64,000 nucleotides of DNA from Fusobacteria bacterium ZRK30 (GCA_024628785.1 CP102404.1:62001-126000), one strand, 5' to 3'. Shown: positions 37,815-45,594, counted from the first letter of the stretch. A program made the numbers and translations. The notes: generated from the letters alone by a model not told the origin.

Positions 37815-37838
37815 AAAATCCCTTAACAGGGATTTTTG
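37815..37838 (+). terminator. terminator of the 188-aa gene
   Basis: AAAATCCC, TTAACA, GGGATTTTT. Confidence 0.85.
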
Positions 37839-37935
37839 TATTTTCAGTAACAAAACTCCATTTGGTTTTATTGCGATATTAAACTTATCATGATTTCGTC
37901 ATCACTTCTTGATAATCATCCTTTTATTATTCCTC

Positions 37936-38103
37936 CTAATAACTCCATTCAACTTCTTCATTGAGTAAAAAAGCATCTATTGCTTCACTTTCTATTTCAT
38001 CTGTTGTAGTAACTGTTTTACCTCTAAAAGTTAATGTTTTTAGCTGTGGAATAGTATTCCTGTAAAAAGCATCCCAATCTTTTATTTTCCCTTTTATTTT
38101 CAC
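37936..38103 (-). CDS. hypothetical protein, 55 aa
   Basis: GTG 38103 with AGGAGG upstream. The product starts MKIKGKIKDWDAFYRNTIPQ and ends LNEEVEWSY. Not recognised. It diverges from the YjcQ-like gene. Confidence 0.55.
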   Translation of the reverse strand: MKIKGKIKDWDAFYRNTIPQLKTLTFRGKTVTTTDEIESEAIDAFLLNEEVEWSY

Positions 38104-38193
38104 TATTTATTCCTCCTATTTACCTCTTATGCTGTGCCTCCTACTATGTTATAATCAAATCACCACAATAAAATTAATCACAAGGAGGCACAT

Positions 38194-38520
38194 TTGGAAA
38201 CTTATTACATAATCCTTAATTATATTAACGAATGTTATAAAAAAGGTAATCCTATTGAAAATGCTGATTCTTTCCCTTTAAAAGAATTAGAACTCGATGA
38301 ATTAGAATTTAATTTAATCCTTCAAAATTTATTTGATAAAGACTATATTAGAGGCATAGAAATGGTTTATGAGGGAGCCTCAGAGGTACCTGTTATTATT
38401 TCTGAATTAACTGCTACTTTTGATGGTCATCAATATCTATCAGATAATAAAGAACTCTCAAAAACACAAAAAGCTTTAAATTTTATGAAATTAATTAAAG
38501 AAACAATCCCAATGATCTAA
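38194..38520 (+). CDS. YjcQ-family phage protein
   Basis: 108 residues, TTG start with AAGGAGG 5 bases upstream. The wording (IILNYINECYKKG, LELDELEFNLILQNLFDKDYIRG, LTATFDGHQYLSDN) matches the small winged-helix YjcQ family often carried by phages and integrative elements; its role is unknown. Its 3' end overlaps a small convergent gene. Confidence 0.75.
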   Translation: METYYIILNYINECYKKGNPIENADSFPLKELELDELEFNLILQNLFDKDYIRGIEMVYEGASEVPVIISELTATFDGHQYLSDNKELSKTQKALNFMKLIKETIPMI

Positions 38521-38620
38521 ATAAAAACATAATTATAAGGATTAATTTTATTGTGCCTAAAATTGTAAAAATTAAACCAAGTATTATTAATATAATTTCT
38601 TTAAATTTTATCTCGCCCAT
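38495..38620 (-). CDS. small hydrophobic protein, 41 aa
   Basis: AGGAGGAGT just before ATG 38620. One membrane helix (EIILIILGLIFTILGTIKL). Last in a run of four minus-strand genes from 39540; overlaps the YjcQ gene by 26 bases. Confidence 0.6.
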   Translation of the reverse strand: MGEIKFKEIILIILGLIFTILGTIKLILIIMFLFRSLGLFL

Positions 38621-38648
38621 ACTCCTCCTCCTAAGACCTCCTCTATTA

Positions 38649-38849
38649 CTATTTCTTCTCTTTTTTTTGCATTTCTAACTGAGTTAATATGTCTTTGGTA
38701 ACTGACATATCAAGATCTAATGCTACTAATTCTTCTAAATATTTTATATGCCTATCTTGGGCTTTTATCAGTGGTATCATGATCAATACTCCTAATAAGA
38801 GACCTAAAGATAAAGTAAGTATTTCACTGTTCTTAAAAATTTTAACCAC
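38649..38849 (-). CDS. single-pass membrane protein, 66 aa
   Basis: A membrane helix near residues 10-30 (ILTLSLGLLLGVLIMIPLI) is followed by a charged helix. Three bases separate it from the gene before. Looks like a holin- or exclusion-type small protein by shape only. Confidence 0.6.
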   Translation of the reverse strand: MVKIFKNSEILTLSLGLLLGVLIMIPLIKAQDRHIKYLEELVALDLDMSVTKDILTQLEMQKKEKK

Positions 38850-38852
38850 CCC

Positions 38853-39068
38853 CTATAAATTCTCTTCTTCCCTCTCAGAGTTGTCTAATAGCTCTTTTTT
38901 CATCCCTTCAAGATGTTGCTTACAAGCTTCTTCAAAGGAATCTATAGAGTCAATTATCACTTGATCGTCAATATCCACAACCTTCTTTATTTCTTTGTGG
39001 AATTTTATTGAACCCAATGTATTTTCAAGACCTTCCTTAAAATTTTTAACTCTACTCTCAACTATCAT
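38853..39068 (-). CDS. hypothetical acidic protein, 71 aa
   Basis: Starts MIVESRVKNFKEGLENTLGS; mostly helical, with GAGGAG before the ATG. No family recognised. Part of the minus-strand operon controlled from the operator region at 39566. Confidence 0.6.
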   Translation of the reverse strand: MIVESRVKNFKEGLENTLGSIKFHKEIKKVVDIDDQVIIDSIDSFEEACKQHLEGMKKELLDNSEREEENL

Positions 39069-39084
39069 TTGTTTCTCCTCCTCT

Positions 39085-39540
39085 TTACAAAAATCGCTTC
39101 AAAATATTTTCTTCCATCATCTTTTTTTCAATACCTGAGTTTTCACCTCTGAGCTTTTCCCTGCATTTCGTTGCATATTCTATTAGCCAGATCCTGAGTT
39201 CATCATCCGACTTTTCATATTCAAGTTCCAGGGCTCTGATCTGCTTTATTTTTTTAGAGTAGGTCTTATTAAAACTGTTTACTTTTTTATCCAACTCTTT
39301 TAAAGCTTCTTTAATTTCTGTAAGATCATCCAGTTTTAAAATCACCTTTCTTGTTTTAGCGAATGATTTCTGCATATCTTCATTCCATTTATCTAAATTA
39401 AAGCTTTTAATCCGCCTCTCATCATCTAACTGGTCGATAATCTCTCCATGTCTCAGGTGTTCTTCAAATGTTTCTACCCTTACCTGCATATTCATACTTC
39501 TTTCTAGCTCCAATGATAGAGCTGATTCTGGTCTTGCCAT
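39085..39540 (-). CDS. hypothetical coiled-coil protein, 151 aa
   Basis: The frame is open to 39672, but GGGGAGG just before ATG 39540 fixes the start at MARPESALSLELERSMNMQV. Long charged helices (DLTEIKEALKELDKKVNSF, IKQIRALELEYEKSDDELR). It heads the operon that diverges from the repressor and lies next to the TGCG-AAAA-CGCA operator, so it is probably repressed in the lysogen. Confidence 0.6.
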   Translation of the reverse strand: MARPESALSLELERSMNMQVRVETFEEHLRHGEIIDQLDDERRIKSFNLDKWNEDMQKSFAKTRKVILKLDDLTEIKEALKELDKKVNSFNKTYSKKIKQIRALELEYEKSDDELRIWLIEYATKCREKLRGENSGIEKKMMEENILKRFL

Positions 39541-39565
39541 AATACCTCCCCTTTTTATTAAATAA

Positions 39566-39585
39566 ATATTGCGAAAACGCAATAT
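39566..39585. promoter_or_regulatory. repressor operator O1
   Basis: ATATTGCG, AAAA, CGCAATAT: a perfect 20-bp dyad 26 bases upstream of the minus-strand operon. Confidence 0.75.
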
Positions 39586-39637
39586 AATTAATAAAAATAA
39601 AAAAATCAAGCTTATAAAATAACTATAACTCATAATA

Positions 39638-39649
39638 TGCGAAAACGCA
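39638..39649. promoter_or_regulatory. repressor operator O2
   Basis: TGCG, AAAA, CGCA in the repressor / minus-operon intergenic region. A degenerate third site, TGTAAAAACGCA, lies at 39660-39671. Confidence 0.7.
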
Positions 39650-39711
39650 ACATATTTTTTGTAAAAACGCAAAAAAAAAGAGTAAAATATATTATTTACT
39701 GGAGGTATATA

Positions 39712-40392
39712 ATGTTAAAAAATAAAGAAGTTTTCAAACTTTTAAAAGATAAAAGAAAAGAAAAAGGGTATAGCCTTGAAAGTGTAGAAGAAATTTTAAA
39801 GCAAAACTATAATATAGAAATTAACAGTAGTAACATTTCAAGAATGGAAAATGGAAAAGTAAAAACTGTAGATGCTAAAATTATAGGGGCATTATGCAAA
39901 ATTTATAATTTGGATATTTTTGATATTTATAAAAAATTAGAATATCTTAATGAACAAGATCTAGAGAAGAAAAAAATAAAAATTGGGAATATAGACTTGA
40001 ATAATCCAATTACTGAATTTAAACAAATTCCTATCTACGATTCTATTTCAGCAGGTTTCGGGAGTTCTAAAAGCGGTATCATCGGTCATATGCCATTACC
40101 CCAAACTAATGGGTTTAAGGGTGATGTAATAGGGATTAGAGTAGATGGTGATTCTATGCAGCCTGATATTAAAGACGGGGATACAGTCCTTATAAAAATA
40201 GAAGTTATGCCTGAAAATGGAGAAGTAGGGGCGTTTATCTTAAATGATGAAGGATTATTAAAAAGATATAAAAAAACAGATCGTGGAGATGTAATATTAT
40301 CCAGCGACAACAAAGATTATGATCCTATCATAATAAATGAATCCGATGAATTTCACATCGTAGGAAAAAAAGTAGGAGTTTTTAATCATTAA
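39712..40392 (+). CDS. LexA/CI-type phage repressor with S24 peptidase domain
   Basis: 226 residues from ATG 39712 (GGAGG 6 bases upstream). The N-terminal helix-turn-helix spans about residues 4-75. The S24 domain has the cleavage site Ala114-Gly115 (ISAGFG), Ser148 (GDSMQP) and Lys184 (GLLKRY), so RecA-stimulated self-cleavage and induction by DNA damage are expected. TGCG-4-CGCA sites flank it. It maintains lysogeny and probably autoregulates. Confidence 0.93.
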   Translation: MLKNKEVFKLLKDKRKEKGYSLESVEEILKQNYNIEINSSNISRMENGKVKTVDAKIIGALCKIYNLDIFDIYKKLEYLNEQDLEKKKIKIGNIDLNNPITEFKQIPIYDSISAGFGSSKSGIIGHMPLPQTNGFKGDVIGIRVDGDSMQPDIKDGDTVLIKIEVMPENGEVGAFILNDEGLLKRYKKTDRGDVILSSDNKDYDPIIINESDEFHIVGKKVGVFNH

Positions 40393-40477
40393 GAAAAATA
40401 CTTATCTGAAAGAATATACAAAACTATGCACAGATAAATAAAAATAAGATAATAAATCTAATCCTGGAGGAGTTTAT

Positions 40478-41557
40478 ATGAAAAATATCCCTAACGAATT
40501 ATATGAAGAAATTAAGTCTAATATGAAAAGACCAGAAGGAACTGTAACATTTGAATATCGAAATCCTGAGTTGTTTAATTCAAAATCAACTGGCGGTACT
40601 ATACTTGAAGTAATTACAGGAGATCACATTTTTTTACTGCAACAAAGTTGTGATTTTAAATTAAAGTTTATACATTTTTCACCTGGAACTGAAACGAGAG
40701 TCGCTATTATTGATTTAAAAAAAATCAAAAAATCACCGAATGTATTAATAATTTTGAGATGGTCTACTTCTGAAATAAAACTTTCTATTTCTCCAGCTCC
40801 ATTAATTAAAGTCGAGGACCTGACTACATCTATAGGCATAAAATCAGATACAAGTTATAGAGTTATTGACGGTAATATATTAGAAATAGGAGGTCCTAAT
40901 ACAGTTGTTATGGGTACAAGGATTATGTCAGAAGGAAAATGTGTTTTGGCACCTACAGCTATCGAAACTTGGAACAATACTATCGATGCGATTAAAATTT
41001 TACAAAGTAGTGAATCGGAGAAAGGTTATTCACATGAAGTTGTATTAAGTAATTTAACCATCTCAACACTTGTAACTGGATTCGAAACATATGCTATGAA
41101 AAGGTGCATTGAGATTAGTAAAGAAGGAGTTCAACCAGATATTCCTTCTTTAGTTAAACGAGTTTATTCAACATATGAACGAGAAAATGACTATCCTAAA
41201 CATGATGAAATCAAGGCAAAGGAGAAAGGCAATTCGTTTTATGAGGAATTAATAACAAATATGGTTAATTTTCAAAGTTATCAAGAATGTAAGCAAGCAT
41301 TTTCTAAATCTTATGGAATTAAATTTGGAGAGATTGATTATACTGCCAATTTATTAGAAAACTTGCAAAAAATAATTAAATTTAGACACAAGATTATCCA
41401 TGTTTCTCCAATGTTAACAATAATAAATGAAGAAGAAGTTCCGAAAGAAAAACCTATATTTTCAAATAAAGATTATGCAGAAAAGTCTATTAATACGTTT
41501 AATGAGTTTATTCAAAAACTCCATAATACTACTTTAAAACTACAACGGGTAGACTAA
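40478..41557 (+). CDS. HEPN-domain protein, candidate abortive-infection factor
   Basis: 359 residues. The N-terminal half (about 1-165) is beta-rich and unrecognised. The C-terminal half is helical (about 180-355) and ends with the HEPN RNase signature R-x4-H: RHKIIH, Arg303 to His308, between two helices. It follows the repressor by 85 bases with its own ribosome site (GGAGG), the usual place for lysogenic-conversion genes. An RNase acting when another phage infects is inferred from the motif and location. Confidence 0.65.
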   Translation: MKNIPNELYEEIKSNMKRPEGTVTFEYRNPELFNSKSTGGTILEVITGDHIFLLQQSCDFKLKFIHFSPGTETRVAIIDLKKIKKSPNVLIILRWSTSEIKLSISPAPLIKVEDLTTSIGIKSDTSYRVIDGNILEIGGPNTVVMGTRIMSEGKCVLAPTAIETWNNTIDAIKILQSSESEKGYSHEVVLSNLTISTLVTGFETYAMKRCIEISKEGVQPDIPSLVKRVYSTYERENDYPKHDEIKAKEKGNSFYEELITNMVNFQSYQECKQAFSKSYGIKFGEIDYTANLLENLQKIIKFRHKIIHVSPMLTIINEEEVPKEKPIFSNKDYAEKSINTFNEFIQKLHNTTLKLQRVD

Positions 41558-41854
41558 AAGGAAATAATCAATTAGCACACCTCTTCTCACCATATCTCTA
41601 TAGTTTTATCGGGAGCACCTTCTTATTTTTGGATATAGTCGAATATAACGTAGAAGTGATGAAACTAAAAAGATATCGAAAAATCAACAATATTTGAACC
41701 CATCTATTTTGAGGGGGTTCAAATTGAATGCATTCTCTTTGTAGGGATTCACTTTGAATACCTTCAAACCAAGGGGGGTAATAATAGTAAACATATTTAA
41801 ATAAAATACATGTAATAATAATATACGCTTTTAGATAAAAAACATATTTAATAA

Positions 41855-41897
41855 AAAAAGTAGTAGTAATAGAAAAATTGCTGCTGCTTTTTATTTT
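41855..41897 (+). terminator. hairpin upstream of the Cro-position gene
   Basis: AAAAAGTAGTAGTAAT pairs, with G-U pairs, to ATTGCTGCTGCTTTTT followed by ATTTT. The 41558-41854 stretch has no gene; it holds TTTGAACCC/GGGTTCAAA (41693-41723) and the palindrome GAATGCATTC (41726-41735). Confidence 0.6.
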
Positions 41898-41919
41898 ATA
41901 ATTTTTTTAAAAATTATTC

Positions 41920-41933
41920 TTGCAAATACGCAA
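41920..41933. promoter_or_regulatory. repressor operator O3
   Basis: TTGCAAATACGCAA, one mismatch from the TTGCG-N4-CGCAA form, 32 bases before the gene at 41966. Confidence 0.65.
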
Positions 41934-41965
41934 AAAATAAAGTAAACTACATTTGAGGTGAGAAT

Positions 41966-42166
41966 ATGTGGGTAACAATAAATTCATATAAAGACATAAA
42001 AGCATTATCTATCATAAAAGAATTAGAGTTACTGGAAGTCGCTAAGGAAATGGGCTATACTTCAATTTGGGGACTTAAAGTTGCGTTAAAAAATAAAAGA
42101 AAGAAAGATAAAATTTTGAAAAAGGCTTATATTTTTTTTGAAAACCATAGTGCGAATACGCAATAA
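41966..42166 (+). CDS. small helical protein in Cro position, 66 aa
   Basis: Starts MWVTINSYKDIKALSIIKELEL with GAGGTG upstream. Contains LLEVAKEMGYTSIWGLKVALKNKRKK, which can be read as a helix-turn-helix. It lies between operators O3 and O4, so an early lytic regulator is likely; function not shown. Confidence 0.55.
   Translation: MWVTINSYKDIKALSIIKELELLEVAKEMGYTSIWGLKVALKNKRKKDKILKKAYIFFENHSANTQ
42151..42162. promoter_or_regulatory. repressor operator O4
   Basis: TGCG, AATA, CGCA, at the end of the 66-aa gene and upstream of the replication-type gene. Confidence 0.65.
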
Positions 42167-42185
42167 GTTGTTTTGTAAAATAATA

Positions 42186-42284
42186 TTTATTATTTGAAAC
42201 TCGAGGTTCTCAAGAGGTCAGATCCTTGACCTCGGATTTGAAATAATAAATTTATAAAAAATAAAATAAGTAGAGAACCTCGAG
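42186..42284. repeat. interlocked inverted repeats before the replication gene
   Basis: Three dyads share 99 bases: TTTATTATTT/AAATAATAAA (42186-42195, 42241-42250), CTCGAGGTTCTC/GAGAACCTCGAG (42200-42211, 42273-42284) and GAGGTCA/TGACCTC (42214-42220, 42227-42233). The first two overlap in pseudoknot order. May be an origin of replication or a structured leader. Confidence 0.7.
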
Positions 42285-42309
42285 ACTTCTCTGCTGAAAG
42301 GAGTAGCTT

Positions 42310-43188
42310 ATGTTTACAGTAGAGCAATTTAAAGGGACAGTCTATGAAAATGGATTTGGGATGATCCCTAAAAAAATAATGTGTGATAGAGATCTTAGCA
42401 GTAATGCTAAACTTTTATACGCATTTTTAGCCTCACATAGTTTTAACGGGAGTAAGGCTACTCCTAAAAAAACTACAATAAATCATCTATTGGGATGGGG
42501 AGAGTCCAGGACCGATAAAGCATTAAAAGAGTTAAAACTAAGAGGTCTTATCCAGGTAGAAAAATATTTAATTCCTGCCAGTGAGAGAACGAACCCTAAA
42601 CAGAGATATAGAAATCATTATGTATTAACTAATTCCCTAGCAGATGTAATAGAGATAAGTGTTAAAGAAACTAAAAAAGAAGAAGAAAAGCAAAAAGAGC
42701 CTAAAATTGAAACAGTAAAAAAAGATAAGAAAAATAAGCAGAATAAAAAAAATGATACCAGCTCAGGAGATTTAAACCAAGAGGACTCTAATTTTGATAA
42801 AGAATTAAAAGAAACTCTGGAAACATCAAATTTTAAGAACCTAAATCTAAATACAATAAAAAATATAAAAAAATCTGCTGACGGATCTTTGGAAGAGGTT
42901 AAAAAAGTAATTAAATATATGAAATCAAAGGGAAAACCAATGAGTCCTGATATCCTTATAGCCATATTAAGAGATAAAGATCATCTGGTTCCAAAAGCAG
43001 AAAGACCTAAAAAATTAACCAGAAAAGAAAAAGCAGAAATTATGATAAAGGAACTAGGTTCTAAACAAATAGAAAAGCTTAGAAAAGAAATTGCTGATGA
43101 AACAGGATTTCCTAAAGAAAGTGAGGATGTAAAAACTTTTTTAGAGAGTCACCTATGCAGCATGTTTAAAAATAATTATAGGGACTAG
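42310..43188 (+). CDS. phage replication protein with winged helix (DnaD/RepN-like)
   Basis: 292 residues. The N-terminal domain (IPKKIMCDRDLSSNAKLLYAFLASHSF ... NHLLGWGESRTDKALKELKLRGLI) is the winged helix seen in phage and plasmid replication initiators and replisome organisers. A lysine/glutamate-rich linker (about 120-165) leads to a helical C-terminus with LKNLNLNTIKNIKK, reminiscent of DnaD-type tails. GAAAGGAG lies before the ATG. Position after the early regulator supports a replication role. Confidence 0.75.
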   Translation: MFTVEQFKGTVYENGFGMIPKKIMCDRDLSSNAKLLYAFLASHSFNGSKATPKKTTINHLLGWGESRTDKALKELKLRGLIQVEKYLIPASERTNPKQRYRNHYVLTNSLADVIEISVKETKKEEEKQKEPKIETVKKDKKNKQNKKNDTSSGDLNQEDSNFDKELKETLETSNFKNLNLNTIKNIKKSADGSLEEVKKVIKYMKSKGKPMSPDILIAILRDKDHLVPKAERPKKLTRKEKAEIMIKELGSKQIEKLRKEIADETGFPKESEDVKTFLESHLCSMFKNNYRD

Positions 43189-43214
43189 GGGGAAAAATTA
43201 TTGTTTTTAACTAG

Positions 43215-43272
43215 ATAAACTCCTGAGCTAAACTTATCAAGCCCCCCTTTGGTAAGTTTAACTAAGTAGTTT
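43215..43272. repeat. nested hairpin after the replication gene
   Basis: An outer GATAAACT/AGTTTATC pair encloses TAAACTTATCAA/TTGGTAAGTTTA. It has no long T tail; attenuation or processing is possible. Confidence 0.55.
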
Positions 43273-43291
43273 ATCAGGGAGATGATAAGTT

Positions 43292-43420
43292 ATGACTTGT
43301 AAAAAATGTAAGTTCAGAAAAAGAAAAATAGTACAGAATAAAAAAAGAAATGACAACTTTAAAAAAAAACTAGCGATTGAAATATCAAAACAACTTAAAA
43401 AAATAGAATTATATGTATAA
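43292..43420 (+). CDS. small basic CxxC protein, 42 aa
   Basis: Starts MTCKKCKFRKRKIVQNKK with a GGGAG site about 10 bases upstream. One CxxC pair and 15 or so basic residues suggest a small nucleic-acid or zinc-binding protein. Not recognised. Confidence 0.5.
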   Translation: MTCKKCKFRKRKIVQNKKRNDNFKKKLAIEISKQLKKIELYV

Positions 43421-43428
43421 CAAAAGAA

Positions 43429-43677
43429 TTGGTTACGCCTAGATTTTGTTTAAACTTTAGTATTCATATTATATTTTTCTTTTATAGAATTGAAATCTAG
43501 TTCCTCTTGTTTCTTTTTGAATATTTCATTTGCATCATTTATGATTTCTGGATGACTATTTTCAACAGCTTGTGCAAGTGCACTATGTTTTAGTTTTAAC
43601 ATCTCTAATTCACCTATTACAGTTCCAAGTGTTTCTATAAGTTGTTTCATGTATACCTCCAAATTGAGCGTAACCAA
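43429..43677. repeat. 10-bp inverted repeats flanking a reversed gene
   Basis: TTGGTTACGC (43429-43438) and GCGTAACCAA (43668-43677) bound a 249-bp segment containing one gene on the strand opposite to its neighbours. Confidence 0.6.
43450..43650 (-). CDS. hypothetical helical protein, 66 aa
   Basis: ATG 43650 (GGAGG 5 bases upstream) is preferred to the open start at 43677. Starts MKQLIETLGTVIGELEMLKL; coiled-coil character. The only minus-strand gene in this part of the prophage. Confidence 0.55.
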   Translation of the reverse strand: MKQLIETLGTVIGELEMLKLKHSALAQAVENSHPEIINDANEIFKKKQEELDFNSIKEKYNMNTKV

Positions 43678-43705
43678 ATAAATAATAACATATCAGAGGA
43701 GGAAT

Positions 43706-43999
43706 ATGAAAAAATTATTAGACAAAAATCAAAAGAAAGAATTAAATAAAACACTGGAAAAAGAAAGGAAAAAACTAGTAGCCATTGGAAAAAAATTACT
43801 GAATAAAACAGATAAGAGGATCTTGTTGCAAAAAGCTTTAAAGAGCTGGATGGAACTGCCTAAATTTTTAAAGGATAAAATAAAACAAAAGAATAACTAC
43901 ATAAAAGATTACTTAGAAAAAGAGTATCTAGAGATAGCTAAAAAATATCAAAATAATGAGGAAAGAAAAGCTAAATGGGATAGTTTGGATAAAAGTTGA
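43706..43999 (+). CDS. hypothetical lysine-rich protein, 97 aa
   Basis: AGAGGAGG before the ATG. Highly charged helices (KELNKTLEKERKKLVAIGKK). Not recognised. The stop overlaps the ribosome site of the next gene. Confidence 0.6.
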   Translation: MKKLLDKNQKKELNKTLEKERKKLVAIGKKLLNKTDKRILLQKALKSWMELPKFLKDKIKQKNNYIKDYLEKEYLEIAKKYQNNEERKAKWDSLDKS

Positions 44000-44009
44000 G
44001 GTGGTATTA

Positions 44010-44192
44010 GTGGATAAAGAAAGAAAAGAAATAAGGTGTAAAAAATGTAATAAACTTCTTGCAGTAGTTAATGGGAAAGAAATAGAATTCACTATTAAGA
44101 CAAAAGCAAAAGTGACTCCTATAAAGTATGAGCTAAAATGTAGAATTTGTGGGAAAGTAAGAAAAGGAAAAATACAAGAGAATTTAATTTAG
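44010..44192 (+). CDS. Com-like zinc-finger protein, 60 aa
   Basis: GTG 44010 after GAGGTGG is the likely start; the frame is open upstream to 43956 but without a site. Two CxxC knuckles (IRCKKCNKLLAVV and LKCRICGKVRKG) resemble the Mu Com translational activator family. Confidence 0.68.
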   Translation: MDKERKEIRCKKCNKLLAVVNGKEIEFTIKTKAKVTPIKYELKCRICGKVRKGKIQENLI

Positions 44193-44202
44193 CGACTCAA
44201 GC

Positions 44203-44246
44203 AGTCCTGTTTAGTAGAAATACTAGACAGGGCTTTTATTTTTTAG
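44203..44246 (+). terminator. terminator of the early operon
   Basis: AGTCCTGTTTAGTA, GAAA, TACTAGACAGGGCT followed by a T-rich run; it has one internal mismatch. Confidence 0.82.
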
Positions 44247-44337
44247 GGAAATAGTTCATTAGTTATTTTGGGAAACTATTTAAAAATTGAGATGGTGGGA
44301 ACTCGATAACCCAATATGGGTTTTTATATATTTTTAT

Positions 44338-44393
44338 AGGTATTATAGAATGGTCTGGTCAACCTCCTAAAAAAAATGATTGTTGTAATACCT
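44338..44393. repeat. inverted repeat upstream of the Rep-like gene
   Basis: AGGTATTA (44338-44345) and TAATACCT (44386-44393). A second small hairpin AACCC/GGGTT lies at 44308-44322. Possible origin or leader structure. Confidence 0.5.
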
Positions 44394-44439
44394 TTATGAA
44401 TATATAAGTTCAAATTTATTATTTAGGAGGTGATAGACA

Positions 44440-45561
44440 TTGAAAATAGATAGATTTAGATTAAATAAAATTGGGATAGATAGGGTAGTTCTAAATAATT
44501 TTAATATTAAAAATCTAGATGAATTAGAAAAAAAAGTTCTTGATACAAATACAGAAATCTCAGAATTAGTTGAGGTTAAAGAAAAACTATTTACTCTTAG
44601 ATATTCTACACATTTAAAGGCAAATAATGAATTATATGTTTTAGCTGATTTAGAATTCAACCCTAATACAATTTTAGAAGGTCATAATCTTTATAATGTG
44701 AGAGGGAATGAATTAAAACAGGCTGTTGAAATTTTAAAAGAAACTCTCAATAGGTCAGGAGTAGAGATAGATCTTGAAAAAGCTAAAGTGAAAACATTAG
44801 AGATAAATAAAACTATAGATTATCCATTTAAGTCATTAGAAGAAGTTTTTTTAGTTATTGGGAGAACTAATTTAAAAAAATCAATAGGATTATACTCTTT
44901 TCAGGATGAAAATATCCCACGGAAAATAAGGGAAGAAAGAAGTTTATATATTAATTCAACTTTAAATTCAAAAAAGACCATCACAGGTAAAGAGATAAAA
45001 TTTTATGATAAAACTTTTGAATTTTTTAGGACAAAAAAAACAAAATTAGATATGGAACTGACTAGAGCAGAAGTAACAGCAGGAAGAGATTATTATAGAG
45101 AAATAGTGATTAAACTAGGGAATTTTAAAGGTTTAAAAATATCTAATAGTTTAAATGACTTAATAGAAAATGATTGGGTATTAGATGAAATATTTACTAG
45201 AGCTTTAATACCAGAAGTGAAAATAAAACCTTTAAGGTTCATTGAGAATGTGATTAAAAAAAATTTACGTAAAGAATTTATTAATTTTAGAAGAACTGAA
45301 AAAACAAAGAGAGAAATTAGGAAGAAATACATTGAAAATGACGAGCCTGTTCCAAAAAAATATAGAGAGGAAAAAGGGGTATTTAAATACTTGAAAAGTG
45401 AATCATGGATATTTGATTATAACTTTTTACTGGAGATAGTCCAAGAAGAAATAGAAAGTAAAAATAGATGGCGATTCAATAAACAAATATCAGATAAATA
45501 TAGAGAAATTAACCATTTAAAACGATTTGAAAAGTTTTTAGAAATATTAAATTTAAGGTGA
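44440..45561 (+). CDS. replication-initiator-like protein, 373 aa
   Basis: TTG start with AGGAGGTGAT upstream. The N-terminal half (YVLADLEFNPNTILEGHNLYNVRGNEL, then KVKTLEINKTIDYPF) resembles the core of plasmid/phage rolling-circle replication proteins (phage X/II type). The later half is basic and helical. No catalytic tyrosine motif is certain. An alternative is a general DNA-binding phage protein. Confidence 0.45.
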   Translation: MKIDRFRLNKIGIDRVVLNNFNIKNLDELEKKVLDTNTEISELVEVKEKLFTLRYSTHLKANNELYVLADLEFNPNTILEGHNLYNVRGNELKQAVEILKETLNRSGVEIDLEKAKVKTLEINKTIDYPFKSLEEVFLVIGRTNLKKSIGLYSFQDENIPRKIREERSLYINSTLNSKKTITGKEIKFYDKTFEFFRTKKTKLDMELTRAEVTAGRDYYREIVIKLGNFKGLKISNSLNDLIENDWVLDEIFTRALIPEVKIKPLRFIENVIKKNLRKEFINFRRTEKTKREIRKKYIENDEPVPKKYREEKGVFKYLKSESWIFDYNFLLEIVQEEIESKNRWRFNKQISDKYREINHLKRFEKFLEILNLR

Positions 45562-45570
45562 TTTTTTTTA

Positions 45571-45594
45571 ACTACATAAACTAAATTATGTAGT
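45571..45594 (+). repeat. hairpin after the Rep-like gene
   Basis: ACTACATAA, ACTAAA, TTATGTAGT. There is no T tail after it. The remaining 45595-45770 holds only the leader of the packaging genes. Confidence 0.5.

Noticed and set aside
41966-42166. 66-aa gene as an excisionase
   Set aside because: No MerR-like excisionase signature and it lies far from int; the Cro position is the better reading.
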